Part shown: positions 24,958 through 34,970 of the stretch, piece after piece
Layout of the letters: each line of letters starts with the position of its first letter
How positions within the stretch are numbered: the stretch's first letter is position 1
Source of the DNA: Bacteroidia bacterium
GTDB taxonomy: Bacteria > Bacteroidota > Bacteroidia > Flavobacteriales > Flavobacteriaceae
Assembly (NCBI GenBank): GCA_030428705.1
Contig: JAUIDI010000005.1
Span: 124,001-188,000 of the forward strand
Direction of reading: 5' to 3'
DNA: 64,000 nt
The notes under the pieces: generated by a model
Told to the model about the DNA's origin: nothing
The model's database searches: none
What the model saw: the letters and a program-made list of their open reading frames with translations, nothing else
Program-made: the position numbers and the translations under genes

Positions 24958-26157
24958 GTGATTAAAGTTTTTAAAAATATTAAAGGGGATAAGGCGCTTT
25001 GGGCGGTAGTGGCCCTTTTGGGGTTATTCTCGTTCCTGCCCGTATATAGTGCAAGTAGTAATTTGGTCTATGTAGTCGGCAGTGGTACGCCCATGGGTTG
25101 GTTGGTCAAACATGCCGTTCTATTGCTTTTGGGCTTTGGTATCATTTATGGTGTTCACCGCATTCCGACCCATTTTTTCAAAGGACTTTCCTTGATCGCA
25201 ATGCCCATTGTCATTGTTTTATTGGTTTTCACTTTGGCCCAAGGTACTACCGTTGAAGGGGCCAATGCAAGCAGATGGATCCGTTTACCGTTTATAGGGA
25301 TAAAATTTCAGGCGTCAACATTAGCGGCCGTGGTTTTGATGATTTATGTGGCGCGATACCTGACCAAGGTCAAGGATAAGGTCGTAACCTTTAAAGAAAG
25401 TATTTTGCCCTTGTGGGTTCCCGTTTTCCTAACGGTGGTACTCATATTGCCCGCTAATTTCTCGACCGCGGCGATTATTTTTTCCATGGTATTGCTACTC
25501 TGTTTTTTAGGAGGATATCCCATTAAATATTTGATAGGAATTGTAGGGACGGGAATCCTGTTTTTGACAATTTTCATCCTTGTGGCCAAGGCATTTCCAG
25601 ATATGTTTCCGAATCGGGTAGATACTTGGACGAGTCGGATAGAAAGTTTTTGGAATCCTAAGGATACTGAAGACGTCTATCAAATAGAAAAGGCAAAGAT
25701 TGCCATCGCCTCGGGCGGTATTGTAGGGAAAGGGGCCGGTAAGAGTGTTCAAAAGAATTTTCTGCCACAGAGTTCATCCGATTTTATATATGCCATTATT
25801 GTTGAAGAATATGGCTTGTTGGGCGGTTTTGTGCTGATGTTCTTTTACATGTTTCTGCTGTTCAGAATTGTGGTCGTAGCCAATGGGGCATCAACGATTT
25901 TCGGGAAGTTATTGGCACTTGGCGTAGGACTGCCGATTATTTTTCAGGCGTTGATCAATATGGCGGTCGCAGTGGAATTGTTTCCGGTAACGGGGCAAAA
26001 CCTGCCTTTGATAAGCAGTGGTGGTACCTCAGGGTGGATGACCTGTTTGGCCATTGGCATTATTTTGAGCGTGAGCAACAAGAGCATAGCCTTCGAAAAG
26101 GAGACGGTAGATATGAACAGTAATAATCCATTGGAGGTGCTAAGTGGGCAATTATAG
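24958..26157 (+). CDS. ftsW: Septal SEDS glycosyltransferase FtsW
   Basis: 399-aa SEDS-family polymerase working with FtsI at the septum. About ten TM helices; the extracellular loop and the late [13 protein letters not shown] signature are clear. The start is GTG at 24958, 2 bp after the murD stop. It overlaps murG by 14 bp. The C-terminal tail ([19 protein letters not shown]) is polar and cytoplasmic. Confidence 0.95.
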   Translation: MIKVFKNIKGDKALWAVVALLGLFSFLPVYSASSNLVYVVGSGTPMGWLVKHAVLLLLGFGIIYGVHRIPTHFFKGLSLIAMPIVIVLLVFTLAQGTTVEGANASRWIRLPFIGIKFQASTLAAVVLMIYVARYLTKVKDKVVTFKESILPLWVPVFLTVVLILPANFSTAAIIFSMVLLLCFLGGYPIKYLIGIVGTGILFLTIFILVAKAFPDMFPNRVDTWTSRIESFWNPKDTEDVYQIEKAKIAIASGGIVGKGAGKSVQKNFLPQSSSDFIYAIIVEEYGLLGGFVLMFFYMFLLFRIVVVANGASTIFGKLLALGVGLPIIFQALINMAVAVELFPVTGQNLPLISSGGTSGWMTCLAIGIILSVSNKSIAFEKETVDMNSNNPLEVLSGQL

Positions 26158-27244
26158 GTTCATACTCTCTGGGGGGGGTACCGGCGGCCATATTTACCCG
26201 GCCATCGCTATCGCCAACGAGTTGAAAAGAAGGTATCCTGACGCTGAATTTTTGTTCGTAGGCGCCAAGGATAGAATGGAAATGGAGAAAGTGCCCCAAG
26301 CTGGGTACGAGATCGAAGGATTGTGGATTACAGGGTTGCAACGGAAACTGACCCTTAAAAATTTGATGTTTCCCTTTAAACTGATAAGTAGTTTGGTAAA
26401 GTCCGGCAAAATAGTTTCACGGTTCAGACCCCATGCCGTTGTCGGTACGGGTGGGTTTGCCAGTGGTCCTTTGTTGAAAGTGGCATCGGGCCGTGGTATT
26501 CCGTGTGTGTTGCAGGAACAGAATTCGTTCGCGGGCATTACCAACAAATTATTGAAAGATAAAGTTGCTAAAATATGCGTGGCTTACGATGGTATGGAAA
26601 GGTTCTTTCCGGAGGATAAAATCGTAAAAACGGGCAATCCGGTCCGTGGTGATTTAGTCGATTTGCCAAAGAACAAAAAAGAAGCTACGGATTTTTTCGG
26701 ACTAGATGGAACAAAACCCATCTTGTTGGTTCTTGGGGGAAGTCTGGGAGCCAGAAGAATCAATCAACTTATCGAACAAAAACTCGATTTCTTTAAAACA
26801 AATGGGGTTCAACTGATATGGCAGTGCGGCAAGCTCTATTTTGATGAGTACAAGAAATATGGGTCTCAAGATGTGAAGGTCTTTGATTTTCTAAATCGGA
26901 TGGATTTAACCTATGTAGCGGCCGATATGATTATTTCTAGGGCCGGGGCCGGTTCGGTCTCGGAATTATGCATCGTTGGCAAGCCGGTAATATTCATTCC
27001 CTCGCCGAACGTTGCTGAGGATCATCAGACCAAGAATGCAGAAGCCTTGGTCGACCAGGACGCGGCGATTCTCATCAAGGAAAAAGAATTGGATACGGAA
27101 TTTGATTCGGTGTTTTCAAGCTTGTATGAATCAAGGGAAAAACAAGAAACATTGGGCCAGAACATTAAAAAGTTGGCCATGCCAAAGGCTACCGAGCATA
27201 TCGTTGACGAAATAGAAAGATTATTAGTGAACAGTAAGCAGTAA
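26144..27244 (+). CDS. murG: UDP-GlcNAc:lipid I transferase MurG
   Basis: GT28 glycosyltransferase making lipid II at the inner membrane face. The N-terminal [14 protein letters not shown] loop, GTGGFASGP, and the acceptor/donor segments [11 protein letters not shown] and [10 protein letters not shown] are visible. The start is GTG at 26144, inside the ftsW end; this gives the expected short lead before the glycine loop. 366 aa is normal. Confidence 0.97.
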   Translation: MGNYRFILSGGGTGGHIYPAIAIANELKRRYPDAEFLFVGAKDRMEMEKVPQAGYEIEGLWITGLQRKLTLKNLMFPFKLISSLVKSGKIVSRFRPHAVVGTGGFASGPLLKVASGRGIPCVLQEQNSFAGITNKLLKDKVAKICVAYDGMERFFPEDKIVKTGNPVRGDLVDLPKNKKEATDFFGLDGTKPILLVLGGSLGARRINQLIEQKLDFFKTNGVQLIWQCGKLYFDEYKKYGSQDVKVFDFLNRMDLTYVAADMIISRAGAGSVSELCIVGKPVIFIPSPNVAEDHQTKNAEALVDQDAAILIKEKELDTEFDSVFSSLYESREKQETLGQNIKKLAMPKATEHIVDEIERLLVNSKQ

Positions 27245-27293
27245 ATGCGAGTGTTATGGTAAACATGAAATTAAAGAATTAACCTTTTTTGGC

Positions 27294-28646
27294 TTGAATT
27301 TAAATAACATACATAATGTCTATTTCATTGGTATCGGAGGCATCGGCATGTCCGCGTTGGCCCGATATTTCAAGTTCATCGGTAAAAATGTTGCGGGATA
27401 TGACAAGACCGAAACCCCTTTGACCAAAGAGTTGGGAGATTTGGATATAAGTATACACTATAAAGATGCTATTGATTTGATTCCGAACGGTTTTACCGAA
27501 ACGGACAATACCTTGGTCGTATATACTCCTGCAGTCCCGAATAGTCATTCTGAATATCAATATTTCTTATCAAAGGGTTTCGATATCAAAAAGCGGTCCG
27601 AGGTTTTGGGCCTTATAACAAAAGATACATTTTGCTTCGCCGTCGCCGGCACGCATGGCAAGACCACGACCTCAAGTATTTTGGCACATTTGCTCAAAGA
27701 AACAGGTACTTCTTTTACGGCATTTTTAGGAGGCATATCGGAAGATTTCAATAGCAACTTTCTATTCGAAGGTACTGACTATTCGGTGGTGGAGGCCGAT
27801 GAGTTCGATCGATCCTTTTTGCGTTTGTTCCCCGATGTTGCGTGCGTAACCTCAATGGATGCAGACCATTTGGATATTTACGGAGACCACGATGCCCTTA
27901 AGAAATCCTTTCAAGAATTCGTTGCGCGAATAGCGCCTGGCGGAAAATTGTTTGTGCGCAACGGATTGCCACTTAAAGGAATTACCTATGGTATAGAAGA
28001 CGATTCTGATTACTGTATCAGAAATTTGAAAATACAACATGGCACCTACATTTTTGACTTGCATACTCCCGATGCTACCCTATCGGGGGTAAAATTCAAC
28101 AAACCCGGAAAGCATAATCTGCTTAACGGGTTGGTCGCATTTGCAATGGCGGTACAAGCTGGTTCCCCCCGGCACCGCCTTGCAGAGGCCATGGAAACTT
28201 TTAAAGGGGTACAACGAAGGTTCTCATACAAGATCAAAGAAGACAATTTTGTTTTTATCGACGACTATGCCCATCATCCGACTGAGATCAATGCCGTCTA
28301 TGATGCTATTGGCGAAATGCATCCCGGTAAAAGGGTGCTAGCTATTTTTCAGCCCCACCTATTCTCAAGAACAAAAGATTTTGCTGATGCCTTTGCAGAG
28401 AGTTTGTCAAAATTCGACAGCGTTGTGCTGCTTGATATCTATCCGGCAAGGGAAGAACCGATCGAGGGTATTACCTCGCAATGGTTATTGGGTAAAATAG
28501 AAAATCCGAATAAAAAACTGATCGAAAAATCGAAGATCATAGACGAAATAAAAAGTCAAAATCCTGAAGTACTGGTCACCATGGGTGCCGGTGATATCGG
28601 ACTTGAAATATCAAAAATCAAAAAAGAACTTGATTATGCGCATTAA
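27294..28646 (+). CDS. murC: UDP-MurNAc--L-alanine ligase MurC
   Basis: First amino-acid ligase of the Mur pathway. The N-terminal GIGGIGMSALAR loop, P-loop GTHGKTTTS, SVVEADEFDRSF and DDYAHHPTEI are present. The start is TTG at 27294 (NLNNIHNVYFIG), which fits family N-termini; no in-frame ATG lies close. A 49-bp gap to murG is the largest between mraZ and ftsQ. The 3' end overlaps ftsQ by 11 bp. Confidence 0.96.
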   Translation: MNLNNIHNVYFIGIGGIGMSALARYFKFIGKNVAGYDKTETPLTKELGDLDISIHYKDAIDLIPNGFTETDNTLVVYTPAVPNSHSEYQYFLSKGFDIKKRSEVLGLITKDTFCFAVAGTHGKTTTSSILAHLLKETGTSFTAFLGGISEDFNSNFLFEGTDYSVVEADEFDRSFLRLFPDVACVTSMDADHLDIYGDHDALKKSFQEFVARIAPGGKLFVRNGLPLKGITYGIEDDSDYCIRNLKIQHGTYIFDLHTPDATLSGVKFNKPGKHNLLNGLVAFAMAVQAGSPRHRLAEAMETFKGVQRRFSYKIKEDNFVFIDDYAHHPTEINAVYDAIGEMHPGKRVLAIFQPHLFSRTKDFADAFAESLSKFDSVVLLDIYPAREEPIEGITSQWLLGKIENPNKKLIEKSKIIDEIKSQNPEVLVTMGAGDIGLEISKIKKELDYAH

Positions 28647-29355
28647 TTGGAATTACATCAAAATGGTGGTGCTTCTATTGGTCATTTCGGGCCTCTTCGC
28701 ATTCTCGAACGAAAGAAGCAAAAAAAGAACGGTCAACGGCATCAACGTGCAATTCGTTGGCGATCAGAACCTTTACATTACCGAGGCCATGGTTAATAAA
28801 TTGTTAATACAAAAATATGGCAGTCTCGCGAACATGCCCAAAGAAAAATTAGTTTTGAATACTATGGAAGAGGTCATCGAGACCAATAAAATGGTAAAAA
28901 ACGCCCAAGTGTATCTTACTGTAAATGGGGAGCTTACGTCTAAGATCGTTCAGCGACGGCCAATCGGAAGAATTGAGGGGAGTACAAAATTTTATCTTGA
29001 TGATGAAGGAAAACGCATGCCGTTATCCATGAGCCACTCCGCTAGAGTGCCCATCATCACAGGTAAGATTACAGGCAAAAGTTTAGAGGATGTCTATGAA
29101 ATTCTGAAGTATATCAACGATGACAACTTCCTTAGAAAAAATGTAATCGGCATACATGTCGAAGACGAGGAAAATTATCAGTTGAAATTCAGAATGGAAA
29201 ATTTCGTAGTAAATCTTGGCGGTATCGACAATCTTGAGGAGAAGTTCAAGAATTTTAAGGCTTTTTATATAAAAGCCGATAAAGACAGTACTCTCGATGA
29301 CTTTGCCATTGTAAGTCTGGAGTTCAACAATCAGGTAGTGTGCACAAAAATATAA
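28636..29355 (+). CDS. ftsQ: Cell division protein FtsQ
   Basis: 239-aa bitopic divisome protein: short basic N-terminus (MRINWNYIK), TM helix at ~8-25, then a POTRA-like domain (VNGINVQFVGDQNLYITEAMV) and the FtsQ beta domain. A longer frame opens at 28585, but its first 17 residues overlap murC and place charged sequence before the helix, so ATG 28636 is preferred. FtsQ recruits the FtsL partner complex. ftsA follows after 9 bp. Confidence 0.92.
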   Translation: MRINWNYIKMVVLLLVISGLFAFSNERSKKRTVNGINVQFVGDQNLYITEAMVNKLLIQKYGSLANMPKEKLVLNTMEEVIETNKMVKNAQVYLTVNGELTSKIVQRRPIGRIEGSTKFYLDDEGKRMPLSMSHSARVPIITGKITGKSLEDVYEILKYINDDNFLRKNVIGIHVEDEENYQLKFRMENFVVNLGGIDNLEEKFKNFKAFYIKADKDSTLDDFAIVSLEFNNQVVCTKI

Positions 29356-29364
29356 ATCAATCAA

Positions 29365-30693
29365 ATGGAACAGGGTAATTATTCAGTAGGACTCGACATA
29401 GGAACGACGAAGATCGTAGCCATAATTGGTCGTAAAAATGAATATGGTAAAATAGAGATTTTGGGCATCGGAAGATCCAAAAGTCTAGGCGTTCACCGAG
29501 GTGTGGTGAACAATATTACCCAAACCATAAAATCGATCCAACAGGCGGTTGAAGAGGCCGAAGCCAACTCGGGCCTGAAAATAGGTTCGGTGGTCGTGGG
29601 TATAGCAGGACAACATATTCGAAGCTTACAGCATAGCGATTACATTACCCGCACCGATTCAGAGGAAGTAATCAATGAAAATGACTTGGATAAATTAGTG
29701 AACCAAGTATATAAATTGGTCATGTTGCCGGGTGAAGAGATCATTCATGTTCTCCCACAGGAGTATAAGGTTGATGGGCAGGCGGAAATCAAACAGCCCA
29801 TAGGTATGTACGGGGGTCGGCTTGAGGCAAATTTCCATGTGGTCGTAGGCCAGGTGTCGTCGATCAAGAACGTAGGCAGGTGCATCAAGAGTGCCGGGTT
29901 GGATCTCGGTAATATTACGTTGGAACCGTTGGCCTCATCGGAAGCAGTATTGAGCCAAGAAGAAAAGGAAGCTGGTGTTGCATTGATAGATATAGGTGGC
30001 GGAACCACGGATCTTGCCATTTTCAAGGATGGTATTATCCGTCATACCGCCGTAATCCCTTTTGGTGGTGGAGTGATTACGGAAGATATCAAAGAAGGGT
30101 GCTCGATAATCGAAAAACAGGCCGAGTTGCTTAAAATCAAGTTCGGTTCGGCGTGGCCTGGTGAAAACAAGGATAACGAAATCGTATCCATCCCTGGTTT
30201 AAGGGGAAGGGAGCCTAAGGAAATTACCTTAAAAAACCTTTCAAAGATTATTCATGCGCGTGTGGTCGAAATTATAGAGCAGGTCTATGTTGAAATCAAG
30301 AACTACGGCCATGAGGAACAGAAAAAGAAATTAATAGCAGGTATTGTACTTACAGGCGGAGGGAGTCAGTTAAAGCACTTGAAGCAATTGGTCGAGTACA
30401 TTACAGGAATGGATACCCGAATAGGATACCCGAACGAGCATTTGGCCGGAGATACCGATGAAGAAGTTGCTAGCCCGCTATATGCGACTGCAGTAGGTCT
30501 TTTGATGAATGCGGTTCAAAACGAGGCAAAAGGTAAGACTTTGGGCAAAAGAGATGTCGAAGAAGAACATGAAATGGCTTACGCCGGTCATGAAGAAGAA
30601 GCCGGGGCAACTACCAAAGTAAAAAGAGAGCGTAAATCGGTTTTTGATAAGTGGTCTGAAAAGCTAAAGGATTTTTTGGATAACGCCGAGTAG
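29365..30693 (+). CDS. ftsA: Cell division actin-like ATPase FtsA
   Basis: 442-aa actin-fold protein tethering FtsZ to the membrane. Phosphate loop 1 (GLDIGTTKI), a second ALIDIGGGTTDLAIF loop and the adenosine motif VLTGGGSQLKHL are present. The C-terminal ~50 residues are charged (ATTKVKRERKSVFDKW) and end in an amphipathic helix (WSEKLKDFLDNAE) that should be the membrane anchor. It is followed by ftsZ after 44 bp. Confidence 0.97.
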   Translation: MEQGNYSVGLDIGTTKIVAIIGRKNEYGKIEILGIGRSKSLGVHRGVVNNITQTIKSIQQAVEEAEANSGLKIGSVVVGIAGQHIRSLQHSDYITRTDSEEVINENDLDKLVNQVYKLVMLPGEEIIHVLPQEYKVDGQAEIKQPIGMYGGRLEANFHVVVGQVSSIKNVGRCIKSAGLDLGNITLEPLASSEAVLSQEEKEAGVALIDIGGGTTDLAIFKDGIIRHTAVIPFGGGVITEDIKEGCSIIEKQAELLKIKFGSAWPGENKDNEIVSIPGLRGREPKEITLKNLSKIIHARVVEIIEQVYVEIKNYGHEEQKKKLIAGIVLTGGGSQLKHLKQLVEYITGMDTRIGYPNEHLAGDTDEEVASPLYATAVGLLMNAVQNEAKGKTLGKRDVEEEHEMAYAGHEEEAGATTKVKRERKSVFDKWSEKLKDFLDNAE

Positions 30694-30737
30694 ACAATTA
30701 GAATAAACAATAACCAGTAATACATAATACAACTACT

Positions 30738-32654
30738 ATGAGCAACGACATGGAATTAGAAGGAATCGCTTTTGACCTTCCAAAGAACCAAAGCAATGTT
30801 ATTAAAGTCATCGGGGTCGGTGGAGGAGGAAGCAACGCTATAAACCACATGTTTCAAGCTGGCATCAATGGTGTTGATTTCGTTATTCTCAACACGGATC
30901 AACAGGCGTTGACCAATAGCACCGTACCCAATAAGATCCAACTGGGAGTTTCATTGACTGAAGGATTGGGTGCCGGAGCGAACCCAGAGGTAGGTGAGCA
31001 GGCAGCTTTGGAAAGTATGGAAGATATCAAGAACATGTTGGACCATAACACGAAAATGGTCTTTATAACTGCCGGTATGGGCGGGGGAACAGGTACTGGT
31101 GCTGCTCCCGTAATCGCCAAACAGGCAAAGGAAATGGATATTCTTACCGTAGGAATCGTAACCATGCCATTTCAATTTGAAGGCAACATGCGTTGCCAAC
31201 AGGCCCAAATAGGTATTGAAAAACTTAGAAACAATGTTGACTCGCTCATAGTCATCAACAATAATAAGTTACGTGAAGTGTATGGTAATTTGGGGTTCAA
31301 GGCCGGTTTTTCAAAAGCCGATGAAGTTCTGGCGACCGCAGCCCGTGGAATTGCCGAGGTAATTACGCACCATTATACTCAGAACATCGATTTGCGTGAT
31401 GCCAAGACGGTACTTTCGAATAGTGGCACGGCCATTATGGGATCGGCCATGGCATCGGGGTCTGCCAGGGCCAATGAGGCAATAATGAAAGCACTTGATT
31501 CCCCCTTGCTGAACGATAATAAAATCACTGGTGCCAAAAATGTACTGTTGTTGATCGTTTCGGGTACTTCCGAGATTACCATTGATGAAATTGGCGAAAT
31601 CAATGATCATATTCAGATCGAGGCCGGTCATGGTGCAAACATCATTATGGGTGTGGGCGAAGATGAGGATTTAGGCGACGCCATTGCGGTTACTGTGATT
31701 GCCACAGGGTTCAATGTCGATCAACAAGATGACATTGTAAATACCGAATCGAAGAAGATTATCCATACCTTGGAAGATGAACAAAAAGCGGTACATAATC
31801 TATCTTCCGGTAACATTGTTCATCAACTGGGAGATGTTGAAGTTTTCGAAGAACCCATTTTGAAAGACTTTGGAGGTGAAGATGAAATGGAGTTAATTCC
31901 GACTACAAGCTACATTAGGAACTTCAATGTTTTCTATGATGAGGTATTGGCGGAAAATGTTTCTGAAGACGACTTCGTAATCGTTGAGTCGAAGGATGAA
32001 ATTGAAGACTCCAATGTCGGTAATCAGAACCAGCCGTCTACAAGGCAAGTTGAAGAGGACCAAATCGAAATGAGTTTCGATTTGCCATTGGTCAATACGG
32101 AAGATGATGAAGAATATAAGGACAATGTCATTACGTTTGATCTGGATGAAGAAGTGAAAGATCTTGATGTGAACGATCATATCGAGGTCATTCCCGTATT
32201 GGAGTACAACAAAGAAGGGGAGACCCGTTATAGCCTTGACGACTATATGGAATTGGAGAATAGCCTTACCGGGGCCAAATCAAAAGCGGAAGAATTCGAA
32301 CCCAAAATCATTGAAGACGAATTGGTTTTTGAAAGAAAGGTTATTTCTACGGATGATGTTGAACAAACTTCCGATGCCAAACAAATCGATCCAATGGATA
32401 CCCCTCTTGAAGAATTGTTGAAAGAAAGGGCCGATGAACGAAGAAGAAAGCTTAAAGATTTCAATTATAAGTTTCAAAATCAGGTGAACAATATCGACGA
32501 AATTGAAAAGGAGCCAGCATATAAGCGACAGGGTGTCAATCTAAACGAAACACCAAAGGAAAAAAAAGTATCCAGAACAACTTTAGGAGAGGACAGCAAT
32601 GGAGAGATCCAGTTGCGATCCAACAATTCTTTTCTAAACGACAATGTGGATTAA
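30738..32654 (+). CDS. ftsZ: Cell division GTPase FtsZ with long C-terminal linker
   Basis: Tubulin-like GTPase forming the Z ring. The GTPase core spans about residues 15-330, with the GGGTGTG signature at 115-121, NTDQQAL and the T7 loop NLGFKAGFSKADE-like region. A roughly 280-residue acidic linker follows, then a basic/helical segment (ERADERRRKLKDFNYKFQ) and the C-terminal peptide LRSNNSFLNDNVD. At 638 aa it is far longer than E. coli FtsZ (383), as in other Flavobacteriia. A strong terminator follows. Confidence 0.97.
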   Translation: MSNDMELEGIAFDLPKNQSNVIKVIGVGGGGSNAINHMFQAGINGVDFVILNTDQQALTNSTVPNKIQLGVSLTEGLGAGANPEVGEQAALESMEDIKNMLDHNTKMVFITAGMGGGTGTGAAPVIAKQAKEMDILTVGIVTMPFQFEGNMRCQQAQIGIEKLRNNVDSLIVINNNKLREVYGNLGFKAGFSKADEVLATAARGIAEVITHHYTQNIDLRDAKTVLSNSGTAIMGSAMASGSARANEAIMKALDSPLLNDNKITGAKNVLLLIVSGTSEITIDEIGEINDHIQIEAGHGANIIMGVGEDEDLGDAIAVTVIATGFNVDQQDDIVNTESKKIIHTLEDEQKAVHNLSSGNIVHQLGDVEVFEEPILKDFGGEDEMELIPTTSYIRNFNVFYDEVLAENVSEDDFVIVESKDEIEDSNVGNQNQPSTRQVEEDQIEMSFDLPLVNTEDDEEYKDNVITFDLDEEVKDLDVNDHIEVIPVLEYNKEGETRYSLDDYMELENSLTGAKSKAEEFEPKIIEDELVFERKVISTDDVEQTSDAKQIDPMDTPLEELLKERADERRRKLKDFNYKFQNQVNNIDEIEKEPAYKRQGVNLNETPKEKKVSRTTLGEDSNGEIQLRSNNSFLNDNVD

Positions 32655-32684
32655 GGCTAGTTCAAATTAAGTTTTCCCATAACT

Positions 32685-32727
32685 ATAAACCCGAAAATAC
32701 CGATTATTTCCGGGTTTATTTTTTTAT
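32685..32727 (+). terminator. Terminator of the dcw cluster
   Basis: ATAAACCCG (32685-32693) and CGGGTTTAT (32711-32719) are exact complements, extended partly inward, followed by seven T. It closes the ftsZ transcript. The T-run leads into a TATCTTCG (-7-like, one mismatch) for the next gene. Confidence 0.8.
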
Positions 32728-32753
32728 CTTCGCAGTCCTAAAAATAGCATGTG

Positions 32754-33200
32754 ATGGGCTTACAACAAGAGGTAATGGAACAGATGAAAATTGCAATGAA
32801 AGCTAAGGATAGTGTTGCCTTAGAGTCATTGAGAGCAATAAAGTCGGCGTTGTTATTAGCCAATACGGAAAGTGGTGCAAGTGAGCTTACCGAAGCGGAT
32901 GAGATCAAATTGGTTCAGAAATTGGTCAAGCAACGAAAAGACAGTGCGGCCATATTTACCGAACAGGGTAGGGCCGATCTTGCGGAACCCGAATTGGCAC
33001 AGGCCGTGGTAATTGAAAAGTTCCTTCCAGAACAATTGACCGAAGAAGAAATAAAGAAAGTAGTGATTATGGCCATTGATTCGACAGGTGCTTCGGGCAT
33101 GAAAGATATGGGCAAGGTCATGGGAATCGTATCCAAAGAATTGGCCGGCCAAGCCGATGGTAAAACGATTTCTACAATTGTAAAGAATAAATTATCTTAG
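32754..33200 (+). CDS. GatB/YqeY domain protein
   Basis: 148-aa soluble helical protein of the YqeY family, related to the tail domain of GatB amidotransferase. Typical stretches: MKIAMKAKDSVALESLRAIKSAL at the start, LVKQRKDSAA and GMKDMGKVMGIVSKELAGQADGK. Its function is not settled; a link to tRNA-dependent amidation is suggested only by homology. I use ATG 32754; GTG 32751 adds one codon. It sits between the dcw terminator and tRNA-Arg. Confidence 0.9.
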   Translation: MGLQQEVMEQMKIAMKAKDSVALESLRAIKSALLLANTESGASELTEADEIKLVQKLVKQRKDSAAIFTEQGRADLAEPELAQAVVIEKFLPEQLTEEEIKKVVIMAIDSTGASGMKDMGKVMGIVSKELAGQADGKTISTIVKNKLS

Positions 33201-33218
33201 CCGACGCTAAAATGAAGA

Positions 33219-33292
33219 GGCCGCGTGGCGCAACTGAATAGCGCATCAGATTTCGGCTCTGAGGGTTGGGGGTTTGAATCCCTCCGCGGTCA
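33219..33292 (+). tRNA. tRNA-Arg (anticodon UCG)
   Basis: Full cloverleaf: acceptor GGCCGCG/CGCGGTC (one G-U pair), D stem GCGC/GCGC, anticodon stem TCAGA/TCTGA with loop TTTCGGC (anticodon TCG at positions 34-36), T stem GGGGG/CCCTC with loop TTTGAAT, discriminator A. It reads CGA codons. The CCA tail is not encoded (CTACA follows). A 12-bp terminator hairpin follows directly. Confidence 0.93.
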
Positions 33293-33299
33293 CTACATA

Positions 33300-33326
33300 A
33301 AAAGGGCTTTTTTTAAAAGCCCTTTT
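33300..33326. terminator. Bidirectional terminator after tRNA-Arg and YpdA-like gene
   Basis: AAAAGGGCTTTT (33300-33311) and AAAAGCCCTTTT (33315-33326) form a perfect 12-bp stem with a 3-nt loop. Both flanks are T-rich on the respective strands. It ends one base before the stop of the convergent reductase gene and can serve both. Confidence 0.85.
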
Positions 33327-34292
33327 CTATTTCTTGCCCAGAATATCGGCAATAATTAGTTGGGCATGTATCCGTGAATTTTCGATGAACCATTTATGTG
33401 TTTCCATTCCCCCACAGATTACTCCGGCAAGGTATAATCCCTCGATATTGGTTTCCATAGTTTCCGGATTATAATTGGGAAGTCTTTTTTCATCATTGGA
33501 GAGTTCGATTCCCAGGTTTTCCAAAAATTCAAAATTGGGCATGTAGCCCGTAAGGGCGAGTACAAAATCATTTTCCAGTTCAATAATACCTTCTGACGTG
33601 TCTACGACAATCTTGTCCTGCTTGATTTCCTTAACCGTAGCATTATAATAGGCATTTATGCTCCCCTCCTCAATACGGTTGATGATATCAGGCCTCACCC
33701 AATATTTGACGCGTTGACCGACTTCAGGCCCGCGAATAATCAGACTTACTTCGGATCCCTTTCGCCAACATTCCAAAGCCGCATCGATTGCGGAATTACT
33801 GGCACCGATGACAGCTAGTTTCTGACTTGCATAAAAATGAGGGTCCTTATAGTAATGGGAAACTTTGGGAAGATCTTCACCAGGTACATTGAGCAAATTG
33901 GGAAGATCATAGAATCCCGTTGCGATAATTACATTGGTAGCCGTGAATGTATTTTTGTCGGTTCTGATATCAAAATATTCGCCCTTCTTAACGACCTTTT
34001 TTACCTTTTCAAATAGGTGGATGTTCAATTGGTTACTGGTTACTATCCGACGGTAATACTCCAAGGCTTCGTTTCGTTTGGGTTTGGCCTCTTTACTAAT
34101 GAACGGTATATCATCGATCTCCAACCGCTCGGAAGACGAAAAGAACTGCATGTTTACCGGATAATTGAAAAGGGAATTGACGATCGGTCCCTTTTCAAGA
34201 ATGATATAGTTCAATCCTTTTTTCTTTGCCTCGAGGCCACAGGCAATACCGATCGGTCCTCCTCCAACGATTACAATATCGAATTGTTCCAT
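33327..34292 (-). CDS. ypdA: YpdA-type FAD-dependent (bacillithiol disulfide) reductase
   Basis: 321-aa flavoprotein with an N-terminal FAD loop GGGPIGIACG, an ATGFYDLP segment, and an NADPH Rossmann site GASNSAIDAALECW. It lacks the CxxC redox pair of thioredoxin reductases, as YpdA does. In Firmicutes YpdA reduces oxidised bacillithiol; Bacteroidota homologues are annotated the same way. The start codon overlaps the rpe stop (TAATG), so the two are co-translated. The name is by family resemblance; direct activity is untested here. Confidence 0.85.
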   Translation of the reverse strand: MEQFDIVIVGGGPIGIACGLEAKKKGLNYIILEKGPIVNSLFNYPVNMQFFSSSERLEIDDIPFISKEAKPKRNEALEYYRRIVTSNQLNIHLFEKVKKVVKKGEYFDIRTDKNTFTATNVIIATGFYDLPNLLNVPGEDLPKVSHYYKDPHFYASQKLAVIGASNSAIDAALECWRKGSEVSLIIRGPEVGQRVKYWVRPDIINRIEEGSINAYYNATVKEIKQDKIVVDTSEGIIELENDFVLALTGYMPNFEFLENLGIELSNDEKRLPNYNPETMETNIEGLYLAGVICGGMETHKWFIENSRIHAQLIIADILGKK

Positions 34293-34951
34293 TACGAAGT
34301 AATATCCTTTAGCTCTTGTATGGTTAGGGTCGGATTTTCACTTTTAAAGACAAAACTGCCGGCCACCAAAACATCGGCTCCCGCATTTACAAGGGCTTTG
34401 GCATTTTTAGAAGTAACCCCTCCATCCACTTCAATAAGTGTCTTTGCCCTTTTATGTTGGATAAGGGCTTTTAGGTCGCGTACCTTGTTATAAGTGTTTT
34501 CGATAAAGGATTGCCCCCCAAAACCGGGATTTACACTCATCATACAGACAAGGTCGATGTCGTTGATAGTGTCTTCCAAAACATTGATGTTCGTATGCGG
34601 ATTCAAAGCTACTCCGGCCTTCATTCCTTCGGCTTTTATGGCCTGCAGGCTTCTATGCAAATGGGTACAAGCTTCATAGTGAACCGTAAGTACATGCGCG
34701 CCCAATTCTGCAAATGTCTTGATATAGCGGTCTGGATCGATTATCATCAAATGTACGTCCAGAGGCTTCGTGGCATGTTTTTCTATAGCCTTCATGACGG
34801 GCATTCCATAGGAAATATTAGGTACAAAAACGCCATCCATGATATCTAAATGGTGCCAATCCGCCATGCTGTTATCGACCATTTCCACATCACGCTGAAG
34901 ATTCCCAAAATCGGCGGCGAGAAGAGAAGGTGCTATTTTAATATTGCTCAT
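34292..34951 (-). CDS. rpe: Ribulose-phosphate 3-epimerase
   Basis: Interconverts ribulose-5-phosphate and xylulose-5-phosphate in the pentose phosphate pathway. TIM-barrel with the family motifs APSLLAADF, HLDIMDGVFVPN, VDVHLM-like DVHLMI, MSVNPGFGGQ and EVDGGV; metal-binding His and Asp residues are in place. 219 aa is normal. It has a TACTTTTG -7 element just upstream and leads into the YpdA-like gene. Confidence 0.97.
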   Translation of the reverse strand: MSNIKIAPSLLAADFGNLQRDVEMVDNSMADWHHLDIMDGVFVPNISYGMPVMKAIEKHATKPLDVHLMIIDPDRYIKTFAELGAHVLTVHYEACTHLHRSLQAIKAEGMKAGVALNPHTNINVLEDTINDIDLVCMMSVNPGFGGQSFIENTYNKVRDLKALIQHKRAKTLIEVDGGVTSKNAKALVNAGADVLVAGSFVFKSENPTLTIQELKDITS

Positions 34952-34970
34952 TTACTCGTGAGGATTTTTA

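Noticed and set aside
28585-28635. Longer ftsQ frame
   Set aside because: It overlaps murC by 62 bp and adds charged residues before the TM helix; the ATG at 28636 is a better start.
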